This document shows, one piece after another, positions 16,769 through 25,102 of a stretch of 64,000 nucleotides of DNA. The notes beneath the pieces are model-generated. The model did not search any database and was not told the origin of the DNA. It worked only from the letters and a program-made list of their open reading frames with translations. The position numbers were made by a program, and so were the translations under genes. Every line of letters begins with the position of its first letter. Position 1 is the first letter of the stretch. The DNA is from Methylotuvimicrobium alcaliphilum 20Z (GTDB lineage Bacteria > Pseudomonadota > Gammaproteobacteria > Methylococcales > Methylomonadaceae). The stretch is from the NCBI RefSeq assembly GCF_000968535.2, contig NC_016112.1:1240001-1304000 (forward strand). Direction: 5' to 3'.

Positions 16769-16929
16769 ATACCTATCGCACTTCAAATTTCGGCATTAGC
16801 GTATGGAGGCGCCGGGGTGTTCGGCAAAGGCTTTGGCAGTATGGATGCTGTCATAGAGCCTATATGGACGTATTCACGGCGTCCTTTGACGGGCACCCCG
16901 ACGCCGAAATTTGACTAGCAAAGGGTATA
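16769..16929 (+). repeat. Family A MITE-like repeat, copy 5
   Basis: A full-length copy of about 160 bases, flanked by TA. The left end is ACCTATCGCACTTCAAATTT and the right end is TTGACTAGCAAAGGGTATA. The left side joins a fragment of a family C terminus (CAGCTATTAACGC). Confidence 0.85.
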
Positions 16930-16985
16930 ACGTAGCCAAAGGGAAAGATAAAAGAGAGGAATGAAGGCTAGCGGTTTCGTTTGGG

Positions 16986-19433
16986 TTAAGTGTTGTTCGG
17001 GTAGCGATTGATATCGGTTTCTTGTAGGCGCTGGTTAAGTTCCGGCAGGGCTTTGGATAAGGTCTTGATGTCTTGGGTCGTGAGCCGGAGCAGCGTGACG
17101 TATGTTTTGGCTCTGACCGTCGCGGTTCTTACGGCATGATCGTAAAGAGCGTGCCGGCCGATGAAACTGCCTTTGCGCAGTTCAGCGATATGCACGCGCT
17201 GGTTGGGGCCGGTATTTTGAAAAACGTTGACTACGCCGTTGACTAGGATATAGATCGAATCGCCTCGATCGTTTTCATTAAAAATCGTATCGTTTGGAAG
17301 AAAGCTAACGTAATGTGCGTTTTTCGCGAGTTTTTTTAGTACGTCGCGAGGCAAGCCGTTAAAAATCGGTACGCTATCCAGCCAATCGTCGCGTTTGGAA
17401 AGGCTCAACTCCGGCGCTAGGTCCGGTAATTGTTTCAAAGCTTCATCCAGACGTTTTTCCAGGCGCCGATAAATCTTTTCGGACACCTTACCATGCTCGA
17501 AGTCCTCCGTAATCAGTTTCAACGAGTAACGGAGCGCGACTTCTTGAAATAGGCGGTATTCGAATTGATAATAAAAGTCGTGGAATTGCTTGCCCAGTTT
17601 TTTGAGCCGTCCTTGCCTTCTTTCCAAACGTTGCCGATAAATTTTTCTGATGATATTAAGCTTGTCGCTATGAAAATGGGGCTCTACTTGCTTCAGCGCC
17701 AACAGCGCTTCGTGAGCCATCAAAACCCCGGCCAGATCGTGGCGTATTAAGTTGGCAAAACGAATTTTTTGATAGCGAATCAACCAGTTGAGCGTCCATT
17801 CGTATTCGCTTAAAAATTTGATTATCGACATTTCAAAACGCAAGAACGGGTTCACGTTATCCTGGTTTTTATTGAAACGAATCATTTCGTCAATGCTTTT
17901 GGCTTTGTCTTTGCGGAGAATATCTTTGAAATTTAGATAAGTATAATAATTGACCAAGCCGATTTCATGGAGTCGTTGCAATTCTCTTTCTTCGACATTG
18001 AGTGCATGTAAATGAATTTGTCTGAGTTGCTGCGCCTCCGTCAGTGTCGCATGCCTCGGTGCAATTTTTCTGTTCAGCGATTGCAACACCGAATCTTGCA
18101 TATCGCTCTCAAGCAAATGCAGCCTCGAAAACGAGTGTAGGCAGTCGTTGACCGATGTGCTTATTTGCTCCATGCCTTCTTGTAATTCGAGCCATTCATC
18201 ATCGTTCAAGCGATCGATTTTGAGTGCGCGCATCAGGGGTTTAAGCGTCGGACCGCTCATGACCAGGCTGATCAATACCATGCCGAGCGTTAGTTCCAAG
18301 AGCAGGCCTCTATCGACGACCGTATCGGGGATCGCAAGCGCCATCGCGATGGCGATGGTTCCCTTTGAACAACCCCACCACATCATATGGCGGCTATTCA
18401 GGCTGATTGCCGGTAGGCTGAAAAGGCTCGTAGTCATTGGAATCAAGCCATAGACACTGATCATGCGCGCCGCGAATATCGCCAGGAGTACCCAGGTCAA
18501 TTGTTGCCAATGTATCGCGAATGCAAAGATATCGACGGTCAAGCCGATCAATAAAAATAATAACGAATTCAAAACCAGCGAGATGATATCCCAACCGGCT
18601 TCGATATGGTGGGTCGATTCTCCGGAAAGCCGAGACATCGCGATACCTTTGATACAAAGTGCAGTAGCCAGCACCGACATGATGCCAGAGGCATGGAAGT
18701 TATGCTCCGCGACTATGAAACTCAAGTAGGCCGCGACGATCGAGGCGACCACGACGAAACTCTGTTGACCGTGATACATCCTGACCATCATTTCGCTGAT
18801 GAGCAAGCCGATCACAGTGCCTATCAGCGCACCGAGCAAGAAGTGTTCAGTGAAATAATAAATCATCGTTGGCGCGTCCATCAGCGCCGATTCGCCGTGA
18901 ATCACGGCGCCAAGTACGATATTGAAAAGTACGATCGCGGTCGCGTCATTGAATAAGGATTCGCCTTCGACTAGGACAGTAAGGCGTTTCGAAACGCCCA
19001 ATTCCTTGAACAGTGCAATAACTGCAACGGGGTCGGTAGCGGAAATAATCGCGCCGAACAAAAAGGCTAATATGAAATTGAGATAAAAGAAGGTATTGAG
19101 ACCTACGGCGACCAGAAGTGCCGAGATCAGCATGCCCGGAATGGCCATAACAAGTATCGGCAATAAGTCTTTGATAAGCGTGCGTGCATCGAGACTTAGT
19201 GCGGAGACGAAGATGAGTGCAGGGTGAAAGATGAATAAAACCAGTTCGTCGCTGAGATGAAAACCGCTTGGAATCAGAGCGAAAGGCGTGACCGTGGCCA
19301 ATAAATTGATCGATACCCCGGTTACGACCAATAGAATGGTATAAGGAAGCGGTAAATGGCGACACAACCCGGAAAGCAGCAAGGCCAATGTCAACAGCAG
19401 CAGGATAATGAATAAGGTCTCGGAAAGCGGCAT
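16986..19433 (-). CDS. Cation:proton antiporter with C-terminal cyclic-nucleotide-binding domain
   Basis: An 815-residue CPA1-type Na+(K+)/H+ antiporter. The first 400 residues form about twelve membrane segments, with the ion-binding motif ISATDPVAVIALFKELGV and the LVEGESLFNDATAIVLF helix. A long cytoplasmic helical region follows. A cNMP-binding-type beta-roll lies at about 690-800 (NDTIFNENDRGDSIYILVNG and FIGRHALYDHAVRTATVRA). The layout is that of plant SOS1 and sperm NHE relatives. It should exchange internal Na+ for external H+ or the reverse, with the terminal domain regulating it. The phosphate-binding Arg of the cNMP pocket is not clearly identifiable, so true cAMP binding is unproven. 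It is transcribed alone between two repeat-rich gaps. Confidence 0.92.
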   Translation of the reverse strand: MPLSETLFIILLLLTLALLLSGLCRHLPLPYTILLVVTGVSINLLATVTPFALIPSGFHLSDELVLFIFHPALIFVSALSLDARTLIKDLLPILVMAIPGMLISALLVAVGLNTFFYLNFILAFLFGAIISATDPVAVIALFKELGVSKRLTVLVEGESLFNDATAIVLFNIVLGAVIHGESALMDAPTMIYYFTEHFLLGALIGTVIGLLISEMMVRMYHGQQSFVVVASIVAAYLSFIVAEHNFHASGIMSVLATALCIKGIAMSRLSGESTHHIEAGWDIISLVLNSLLFLLIGLTVDIFAFAIHWQQLTWVLLAIFAARMISVYGLIPMTTSLFSLPAISLNSRHMMWWGCSKGTIAIAMALAIPDTVVDRGLLLELTLGMVLISLVMSGPTLKPLMRALKIDRLNDDEWLELQEGMEQISTSVNDCLHSFSRLHLLESDMQDSVLQSLNRKIAPRHATLTEAQQLRQIHLHALNVEERELQRLHEIGLVNYYTYLNFKDILRKDKAKSIDEMIRFNKNQDNVNPFLRFEMSIIKFLSEYEWTLNWLIRYQKIRFANLIRHDLAGVLMAHEALLALKQVEPHFHSDKLNIIRKIYRQRLERRQGRLKKLGKQFHDFYYQFEYRLFQEVALRYSLKLITEDFEHGKVSEKIYRRLEKRLDEALKQLPDLAPELSLSKRDDWLDSVPIFNGLPRDVLKKLAKNAHYVSFLPNDTIFNENDRGDSIYILVNGVVNVFQNTGPNQRVHIAELRKGSFIGRHALYDHAVRTATVRAKTYVTLLRLTTQDIKTLSKALPELNQRLQETDINRYPNNT

Positions 19434-19505
19434 GATTGTCGGTGGCGGCCTTGGACGCTATAAAAAAATGATATTTCAATTTTAGCTGTTTGGGATGGAT
19501 TAAAG

Positions 19506-19592
19506 AAGGGGAAGGGTGAAAGGTGAAAGGTGAAAGGTGAAAGGGGGAAAGAGGAAAGAGGAAAGAGGAAAGAGGAAAGAGGAAAGAGGGGG
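19506..19592 (+). repeat. Heptamer tandem array, locus 2
   Basis: Tandem 7-base units changing along the array from GGTGAAA to GAGGAAA. G runs are mostly two long, so a G-quadruplex is less likely than at the other two loci. It is upstream of the antiporter gene. Two small hairpins follow (CCCCAAGCTCAAGCTTGGGG and GCGAAGCTCGAGCTTCGC); relatives lie at 54970-55018. Confidence 0.9.
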
Positions 19593-19744
19593 GCGCTGTT
19601 CCCCAAGCTCAAGCTTGGGGAACCGATACGCGAAGCTCGAGCTTCGCGATGCAAAGCGAATGCGTATGTATTTCTATTTATTTCTATTTTTTATATTGAA
19701 CGCGGCTAGGCCAAAATGAAATGCTTTTTCTAGGATAATCCTTC

Positions 19745-20641
19745 TCAATCTCGTTCGATCGCGACCTGATTGCGGCCGTTTTTTTTGGCTTGATAGAGCG
19801 CTCGGTCTGCGGCCCGGATTATCGATTCGAGCGAGTCGATATAAGCGCTTTGACGACTGCAAATGCCGAACGAGAGTGTTGCCGGTATTCTTAGATGCTG
19901 ATATTCGAACGCCTTCCGCGCTACTTTTTCACGGACGCGTTCGGCTAAAATCAGCGCCTGTTTTTCCGAGCTCCCCCTTAGCAGCATAATGAACTCTTCG
20001 CCGCCATATCGCGCCAGTGTGTCTTCGGTGCGCATTTCCTTATTCAGCATTTCAGCCAGTTCCCTCAAAACCTGGTCGCCGGCGGGATGGCCGAATGTAT
20101 CGTTGATTTTTTTAAAATGATCGACATCGCACATGATGACGGTTAATGAGGTGCGATTGCGCTTACAAAATGAAAGCTCTTCTTGTCCGCGAATCACAAA
20201 AGCCCTGCGGTTGGGTATTTGGGTCAGAACATCGGTATTGGCAGCCTGGTATAAAGCTTGTTCAGACTGAGCTTCGCTTGGTTTTTTATAATCTATGCGC
20301 ATGTAAGTCCCGCCGGCACGGATGCGCGAGAGTAAGGAAATCTTTTCTTTGTCGATTCGCCTTTCATCGATATAGGTGCCATTGGTCGAGCCGTAATCCT
20401 CAACCATAACGACGCCGGCTTTGATGATAAAGGCGCCATGACGTCGGGATATTTTGGGGTCAGCGATGATAATATCCGCATCGTGGCCTCGTCCGAATAC
20501 GTTTTTTTGACGGGTAAGCTTAAATTGTTTACCGATGTGTTTGCCTGAAAGTATTACAAGATAAGGCTCAAGCGGAGCGTTTTCTGTAGTCCGCGAAGAC
20601 AATGCCGTGTCGATCTGGGTATCCGATTGCAGACTATCCAT
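19745..20641 (-). CDS. FHA-GGDEF diguanylate cyclase
   Basis: A 298-residue cytoplasmic protein. An FHA phosphothreonine-binding domain at about 28-115 shows FGRGHDADI, KISRRHGAFI and YGSTNGTYID. A diguanylate cyclase domain from about 135 shows CDVDHFKKINDTFGH and YGGEEF, with an I-site RTED five residues before it. All catalytic features are present, so it should make c-di-GMP from GTP. The FHA domain implies control by binding a Thr-phosphorylated partner, hence by a Ser/Thr kinase that is not in this window. It is a single gene with its ATG at 20641. It is the third GGDEF/EAL gene in the first 21 kb. Confidence 0.93.
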   Translation of the reverse strand: MDSLQSDTQIDTALSSRTTENAPLEPYLVILSGKHIGKQFKLTRQKNVFGRGHDADIIIADPKISRRHGAFIIKAGVVMVEDYGSTNGTYIDERRIDKEKISLLSRIRAGGTYMRIDYKKPSEAQSEQALYQAANTDVLTQIPNRRAFVIRGQEELSFCKRNRTSLTVIMCDVDHFKKINDTFGHPAGDQVLRELAEMLNKEMRTEDTLARYGGEEFIMLLRGSSEKQALILAERVREKVARKAFEYQHLRIPATLSFGICSRQSAYIDSLESIIRAADRALYQAKKNGRNQVAIERD

Positions 20642-20945
20642 TCGCGTTCCTCTAAATAAAGTTGTATATGCCGAATTTTATCAGGCACGGACTCCTTGCG
20701 CCGGATTATAGCCGTCATACAAATGAATATAATTTGGAGCGTTCAAATAGTGCGGGATTGGCACAGTGCTGCTTACTTAAATTGGGTTTTATATCATCGA
20801 TGATTTCGTATTCGCGTTATACAAGCTAATCGATCAATTCATTTTTCATGGTGTTCAAATATTTTACTGTGAAAGATCGTAAATTTTGATTCATTATCTA
20901 ATTTTTCGATATGCAAAACTCCGTTCTGGCGATGCCGGTTCCGGA
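20642..20945. other. Intergenic region upstream of the FHA-GGDEF gene
   Basis: About 300 bases of AT-rich sequence with no gene I can support. It should contain the promoter of the leftward FHA-GGDEF gene. I see no operator or riboswitch-like structure. It ends at family B copy 2. Confidence 0.4.
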
Positions 20946-21050
20946 GAGGGTGCGGTTGCTCGATCGACAGGCGTCGGCGGCAGGGACAGCCGCCGTCGAG
21001 CCTACATGGACGTATTCACGGCGTCCTGTCGGGCGAGTGACCGCACCCTC
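20946..21050. repeat. Family B palindromic element, copy 2
   Basis: A 105-base element with ends GAGGGTGCGGTTGCTCGATC and GGCGAGTGACCGCACCCTC. The CCTACATGGACGTATTCACG core lies in the right arm. It is identical in length to copy 1. Confidence 0.8.
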
Positions 21051-21154
21051 CCCACCAGAGAACTTTCATTTGCCGAGGCGATGGCCAGACCTTCATGATC
21101 GTTAGGTTAATATAAAGTCCAGAGATAACATTGTTTCGATCGGCAAAAGATTGC

Positions 21155-21670
21155 TTACGTACAGATAAAATCACCGGTTTTTCCGTTCGGGTCGACCAAA
21201 CCGGGTAAAGTACCAGACTGCCAAAGACGGTGGGTGTTTTCGATGATGTCTTTTAGACCGGGTACCAGTTCGTAATGATCGAGTCGATCCAATGCAACCC
21301 AGCAAGCTTCCGAGACGTCGGAATTTGCGATGGGAGGTCGGTTTTCTCCGTCGAGAATTTCGACTAAAAAATCGGCAATGACATAATGAAAACTTTCGAT
21401 ATTGCGTTCGACAAGTGCTACGAGGCTGAGCACTCGGGTATTGTTAAACCCTGTCTCCTCCTCGATTTCACGTCGGCAAGCGTCGACCAGTGTTTCGCCA
21501 GGTTCCATCTTACCGCCCGGAATCGACCATAGTCCTTGTGCCGGGGCTTGATTTCGTCGGATTAACAAAACTTCTCGATGGCAGTTGAAAGCGATGCCGC
21601 TTACGCCGATCATGGGGATAGGCGGTGATTTTGATACTTGATGAGCCATAAAATAACAAGTTACTGACAT
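21155..21670 (-). CDS. Nudix hydrolase
   Basis: A 171-residue Nudix hydrolase. The Nudix box is complete (GGKMEPGETLVDACRREIEE followed by ETGF, about residues 52-75), with the metal-binding REIEEE glutamates. It resembles ADP-ribose pyrophosphatase/MutT-like enzymes, which hydrolyse nucleoside diphosphates linked to another group. The exact substrate cannot be inferred. ATG 21670 gives seven extra residues compared with ATG 21649 (MAHQVSK), which may be the better start. It is transcribed divergently from the cytochrome c4 gene and is not in an operon. Confidence 0.88.
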   Translation of the reverse strand: MSVTCYFMAHQVSKSPPIPMIGVSGIAFNCHREVLLIRRNQAPAQGLWSIPGGKMEPGETLVDACRREIEEETGFNNTRVLSLVALVERNIESFHYVIADFLVEILDGENRPPIANSDVSEACWVALDRLDHYELVPGLKDIIENTHRLWQSGTLPGLVDPNGKTGDFICT

Positions 21671-21764
21671 TGATGTCGATGTCGCGTTATAGTGACCAAC
21701 ACTGATTCGGAATTTTTTAACTCAAAAATTCGGTCATGTCTACCGATGCAATTAGGAGGAAAAG

Positions 21765-22346
21765 ATGAAAAAAAGTAATTTTTACAATTCGATTATGCTG
21801 TCAACCCTTTGTCTATTCGGCACTTTGATTTTCGCTGCTAGCGCAATCGCCGCCGATGTAAAGGCCGGAGAAAAAAAAGCGTCAGCGTGTACTAATTGTC
21901 ATGGTTTGAACGGCATAAGCGTCGATGCTCAATTTCCGGTACTAGCCGGTCAACGGCCCGAGTATATCGTCAAACAACTAAAAGCCTTCAAGAGCGGTTC
22001 GCGCCAAGGCCCCATAATGAAGAATATGGCCCAGGGGCTTAGCGATGAAGACATGACCGATCTTGCTGCTTATTTTTCAAGCCTACAACCTAGAACTGCT
22101 GTTGTCGATCCAAAATTAGCCGAGTTAGGCGAGAAACAATCCGCGATGTGTCTCGGCTGTCATGGCAAAGGCGCAGAAGGGAGAATGCAATTTCCAAGGT
22201 TGGCTGGGCAACACCCCGATTACCTAGCCAAACAATTGAAAGCATTCAAGTCCGGTACGCGTAAAGGCAGCCCGATGAATGCCATCGCAAAAAATTTAAG
22301 CGAAGAAGATATCGAGGCCTTGGCTGCTTATCTCGGCTCTTTATAA
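21765..22346 (+). CDS. Diheme cytochrome c4-type protein
   Basis: A 193-residue periplasmic c-type cytochrome. A Sec signal peptide covers about residues 1-29 (cleavage after AIA). Two homologous domains each carry a heme motif: CTNCH (42-46) and CLGCH (129-133). The axial methionines fit the IMKNMAQGLS and PMNAIAKNLS segments. This is the cytochrome c4 pattern: an electron carrier between the bc1 complex and terminal oxidases or other periplasmic acceptors. AGGAGG precedes the ATG at good spacing. It is a single gene. Confidence 0.93.
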   Translation: MKKSNFYNSIMLSTLCLFGTLIFAASAIAADVKAGEKKASACTNCHGLNGISVDAQFPVLAGQRPEYIVKQLKAFKSGSRQGPIMKNMAQGLSDEDMTDLAAYFSSLQPRTAVVDPKLAELGEKQSAMCLGCHGKGAEGRMQFPRLAGQHPDYLAKQLKAFKSGTRKGSPMNAIAKNLSEEDIEALAAYLGSL

Positions 22347-22442
22347 TTCGGAATTATTCGGCATAAGTCGTGTGTTCTCTTGGTTAGTTAAATCCAAGAT
22401 CAATATCAGAAGCCAAAGCGATCACATACGCAGAATGTTTAT

Positions 22443-22502
22443 ATACCTTTCGCCCTTCAAATTTCGGCAGTGTCAGTGGCGACGCCGAATTTTGATCTAG
22501 GT
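22443..22502 (+). repeat. Family A internal-deletion derivative
   Basis: Only about 60 bases: the left end TATACCTTTCGCCCTTCAAA is joined through a short linker to the right end GCCGAATTTTGATCTAGG. Both termini are kept and the whole core is lost, the expected form of a non-autonomous element that needs only its ends. Confidence 0.8.
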
Positions 22503-22545
22503 GGTTCTACTATAAATTAAATTAAACGAATCCCGGGAGGCTGCG

Positions 22546-22968
22546 GTGATTAATAAACATGCTCTCATATTGTTCGCTATTTCGTTTTCGATTTTTCAGC
22601 CGGGGTTGGCGATCGCTAAACAGCCCAGTTCCATCCCTGTGGAAAACGGAGCTAGGCAGGCAGGCGAAACTAACCGGCAGTACAAGGAAAAAATGGGCCG
22701 GCGGAATGAACAAGATCAGGAGCAGAAGAAGACTAAACAAGAGCGCTTCGAAAATATGCGGCGGCGCTATCTCGACGATGCCGCGCTTCCCGAGCGTCGA
22801 GTCTATCGTAGGAGTAAGGATAATGCGAAACGTCCAAAGAACCGATACGAAGATTTCGAACAAAAACGCGAACGGCACCGAAAATATAATGAATATATCG
22901 AGCAGAATAATCTTGATAAACCGGCTGATCGCAAGCAATTAGGTGCTGAAGAAATCTATAGCAATTAA
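22546..22968 (+). CDS. Small secreted, highly charged protein of unknown function
   Basis: A 140-residue protein starting at GTG 22546, which follows a strong GGGAGG site. Residues 1-24 form a Sec signal peptide (cleavage near LAIA-KQ). The mature part is extremely rich in Arg, Lys, Glu, Gln and Asn with almost no hydrophobic core. It is therefore probably a helical or disordered periplasmic protein. No family is recognised. Two overlapping frames on the same stretch have no comparable start or signal peptide. The family A deletion derivative lies 40 bases upstream. Confidence 0.7.
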   Translation: MINKHALILFAISFSIFQPGLAIAKQPSSIPVENGARQAGETNRQYKEKMGRRNEQDQEQKKTKQERFENMRRRYLDDAALPERRVYRRSKDNAKRPKNRYEDFEQKRERHRKYNEYIEQNNLDKPADRKQLGAEEIYSN

Positions 22969-23123
22969 ATGGAACAGTCATTGAGTTTAGTCTGGATATA
23001 TTTTAAGTCACTATCCTTGGCTACTGAATTCCGGCCTTCATGATCTTCATGGTGAAATGCTTTTTCAGGTTAATCAAAAAGCGAACCGTTATTTTGTACG
23101 CACCCATCGGATGCTATACGGAA

Positions 23124-24815
23124 TTAAAAACAAACCCGCTTATAGTGCCGATAGACCGGTTGCCAGAAATTTTCTTCGATGCTTTTCAGTAATTGCTCGT
23201 CGCTAATTTCAAGCGCCAAGTTTTGCTTAAGAGCGACTTTGCCTACCGCGAAAGCTATGCGTTTGCTCAGTTCGGGTAATTCCGTCAATGGCGGCAATAA
23301 TTCGCCTTGTCCGGTGTTGGCCAAGGGCGATGCTGCGGCTAGAGTTTCGCTGGCAGCGATCAACATTTCGTCTGAGATTCGTCTGGCTTGCACGGCAATA
23401 ACGCCGAGGCCGATTCCCGGAAAAATATAGCTATTGTTGCACTGCGTGACATCATAGCGCTTACCGCCGTATTCGACGGGGGGAAAGGGGCTGCCCGCGG
23501 CTAATAGAACCCGTCCTTCGGTCCACTCGATAATTTGCTCGGGCGTAGCCTCCACTTGGCGCGGCGGGTTGCTGAGCGGAAAAATAATCGGCCAATCGCA
23601 ACCTTGGGTCATAGTCCGAATCACGGTTTCTGTAAAAATGCCGTGCTGGCCGGAAACGCCGATTAAAACGGTTGGCTTAGCGTATTGAATAACCTCAAGC
23701 AATGACGGATAGTCGCTTTCGATTGACCAATCCTCTAGTCGGTTTGATACTTGAACCAGTTTTTGTTGAAAGTCCCTAAGTCCTGTCATGCTTTCGGTGA
23801 GCAAACCGAAACGGTCGACCATGTAAACGCGATGACGGGCTTCGCGGTCGGACAGTCCCTCGGTCCGCATTTGCGCGATCACCTGCTCGGCAATGCCGCA
23901 ACCGGCGGAACCGGCCCCGACAAAAACCACGCGCTGTTCTGATAATTTCCGGTTTTTAACTCGGCAAGCAGCCAGCAACGTACCGACTGTGACTGCGGCA
24001 GTGCCTTGAATGTCGTCATTGAAGCAGCACAGTTGGTCTCGGTAGCGTTGCAATATCGGCATCGCATTCGGTTGCGCGAAGTCTTCGAATTGCACGATAA
24101 CATCCGGCCAGCGGCGCTTGACGGCTTGTAAAAAAAAGTCGATGAAAGCGTCGTATTCCGCTTGAGGAATCCTTCTATGGCGCTCGCCCATATACATCGG
24201 GTCTTGTAACAGCTTCTCGTTATTGGTGCCGACATCGAGTACTACCGGTAAGGTATATGCCGGACTAATTCCGCCGCATGCGGTATAGAGCGACAGTTTG
24301 CCTATCGAAATACCCATGCCGCCAATTCCTTGGTCACCCAAACCTAAGACTCTTTCGCCATCGGTCACGACGATAATTTTGACATTTCGTTTGGTGGTAT
24401 TGCGCAGAATGTCGTCTATTTGCTGACGATCCACGTAAGAAATAAACAAGCCTCGGCTACTGCGATAAATATCCGAAAATTGTTCGCAGGCATCGCCGAC
24501 GGTCGGCGTATAAATAATAGGCAACATCTCCGGCAGATGGTCCTGCAGGAGTCGATAAAACAGCGTTTCGTTATTGTCTTGTATCGAACGCAAATAAATA
24601 TGTTTGTTGATTGCGTTTCTAAAGCTCGAATACTGAAGATAAGCGCGTTGGACTTGTTCTTCGATCGTTTCGTATCGAGGCGGGAGCAATCCGGTTAAAT
24701 TAAATGTTTGCCGTTCTTCTTTACTGAACGCACAGCCTTTATTCAGTAAAGGCATTTCCAGTAGAGCGGGCCCCGCATAAGGGATATAAAGAGGAGTTTT
24801 CGACATTGCTGTCAT
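23124..24815 (-). CDS. maeA: NAD-dependent malic enzyme (SfcA/MaeA type)
   Basis: About 563 residues from ATG 24815, which follows AAGGAA. An upstream in-frame TTG at 24836 would add seven residues. The N-terminal [20 protein letters not shown] block matches the SfcA family. The signature YTPTVGDAC, the dinucleotide-binding [12 protein letters not shown] and the catalytic region [15 protein letters not shown] are all intact. It oxidatively decarboxylates malate to pyruvate with reduction of NAD+ (the cofactor choice is inferred from similarity), linking the TCA cycle to pyruvate. It is divergent from glycogen phosphorylase, and the 287-base gap holds the promoters of both. Confidence 0.93.
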   Translation of the reverse strand: MTAMSKTPLYIPYAGPALLEMPLLNKGCAFSKEERQTFNLTGLLPPRYETIEEQVQRAYLQYSSFRNAINKHIYLRSIQDNNETLFYRLLQDHLPEMLPIIYTPTVGDACEQFSDIYRSSRGLFISYVDRQQIDDILRNTTKRNVKIIVVTDGERVLGLGDQGIGGMGISIGKLSLYTACGGISPAYTLPVVLDVGTNNEKLLQDPMYMGERHRRIPQAEYDAFIDFFLQAVKRRWPDVIVQFEDFAQPNAMPILQRYRDQLCCFNDDIQGTAAVTVGTLLAACRVKNRKLSEQRVVFVGAGSAGCGIAEQVIAQMRTEGLSDREARHRVYMVDRFGLLTESMTGLRDFQQKLVQVSNRLEDWSIESDYPSLLEVIQYAKPTVLIGVSGQHGIFTETVIRTMTQGCDWPIIFPLSNPPRQVEATPEQIIEWTEGRVLLAAGSPFPPVEYGGKRYDVTQCNNSYIFPGIGLGVIAVQARRISDEMLIAASETLAAASPLANTGQGELLPPLTELPELSKRIAFAVGKVALKQNLALEISDEQLLKSIEENFWQPVYRHYKRVCF

Positions 24816-25102
24816 AACGGAAGTTTCCTTAGTCAACCTGGTTTCGAATGTAACATGCGCGAAATAATTTGAACAAGTTACACATGTTCTCCAGGCGTGA
24901 GTGTTCGGGTTATTTCGTGCCTATTACAGCATGATTATACTCTCAACGACTCAAGTTTCAGCGCCAGTGAGGCATTCATATTCTCCAGCGTAGATAAAAA
25001 TTCGGCGTTCTGGTGTCGATTTTAACTAAACAATACGTATAGGCCTGTCATGGCATTAGTATTGCTTTTTATTTGATAGGCTGTTCACTATAAACGAGAA
25101 CG

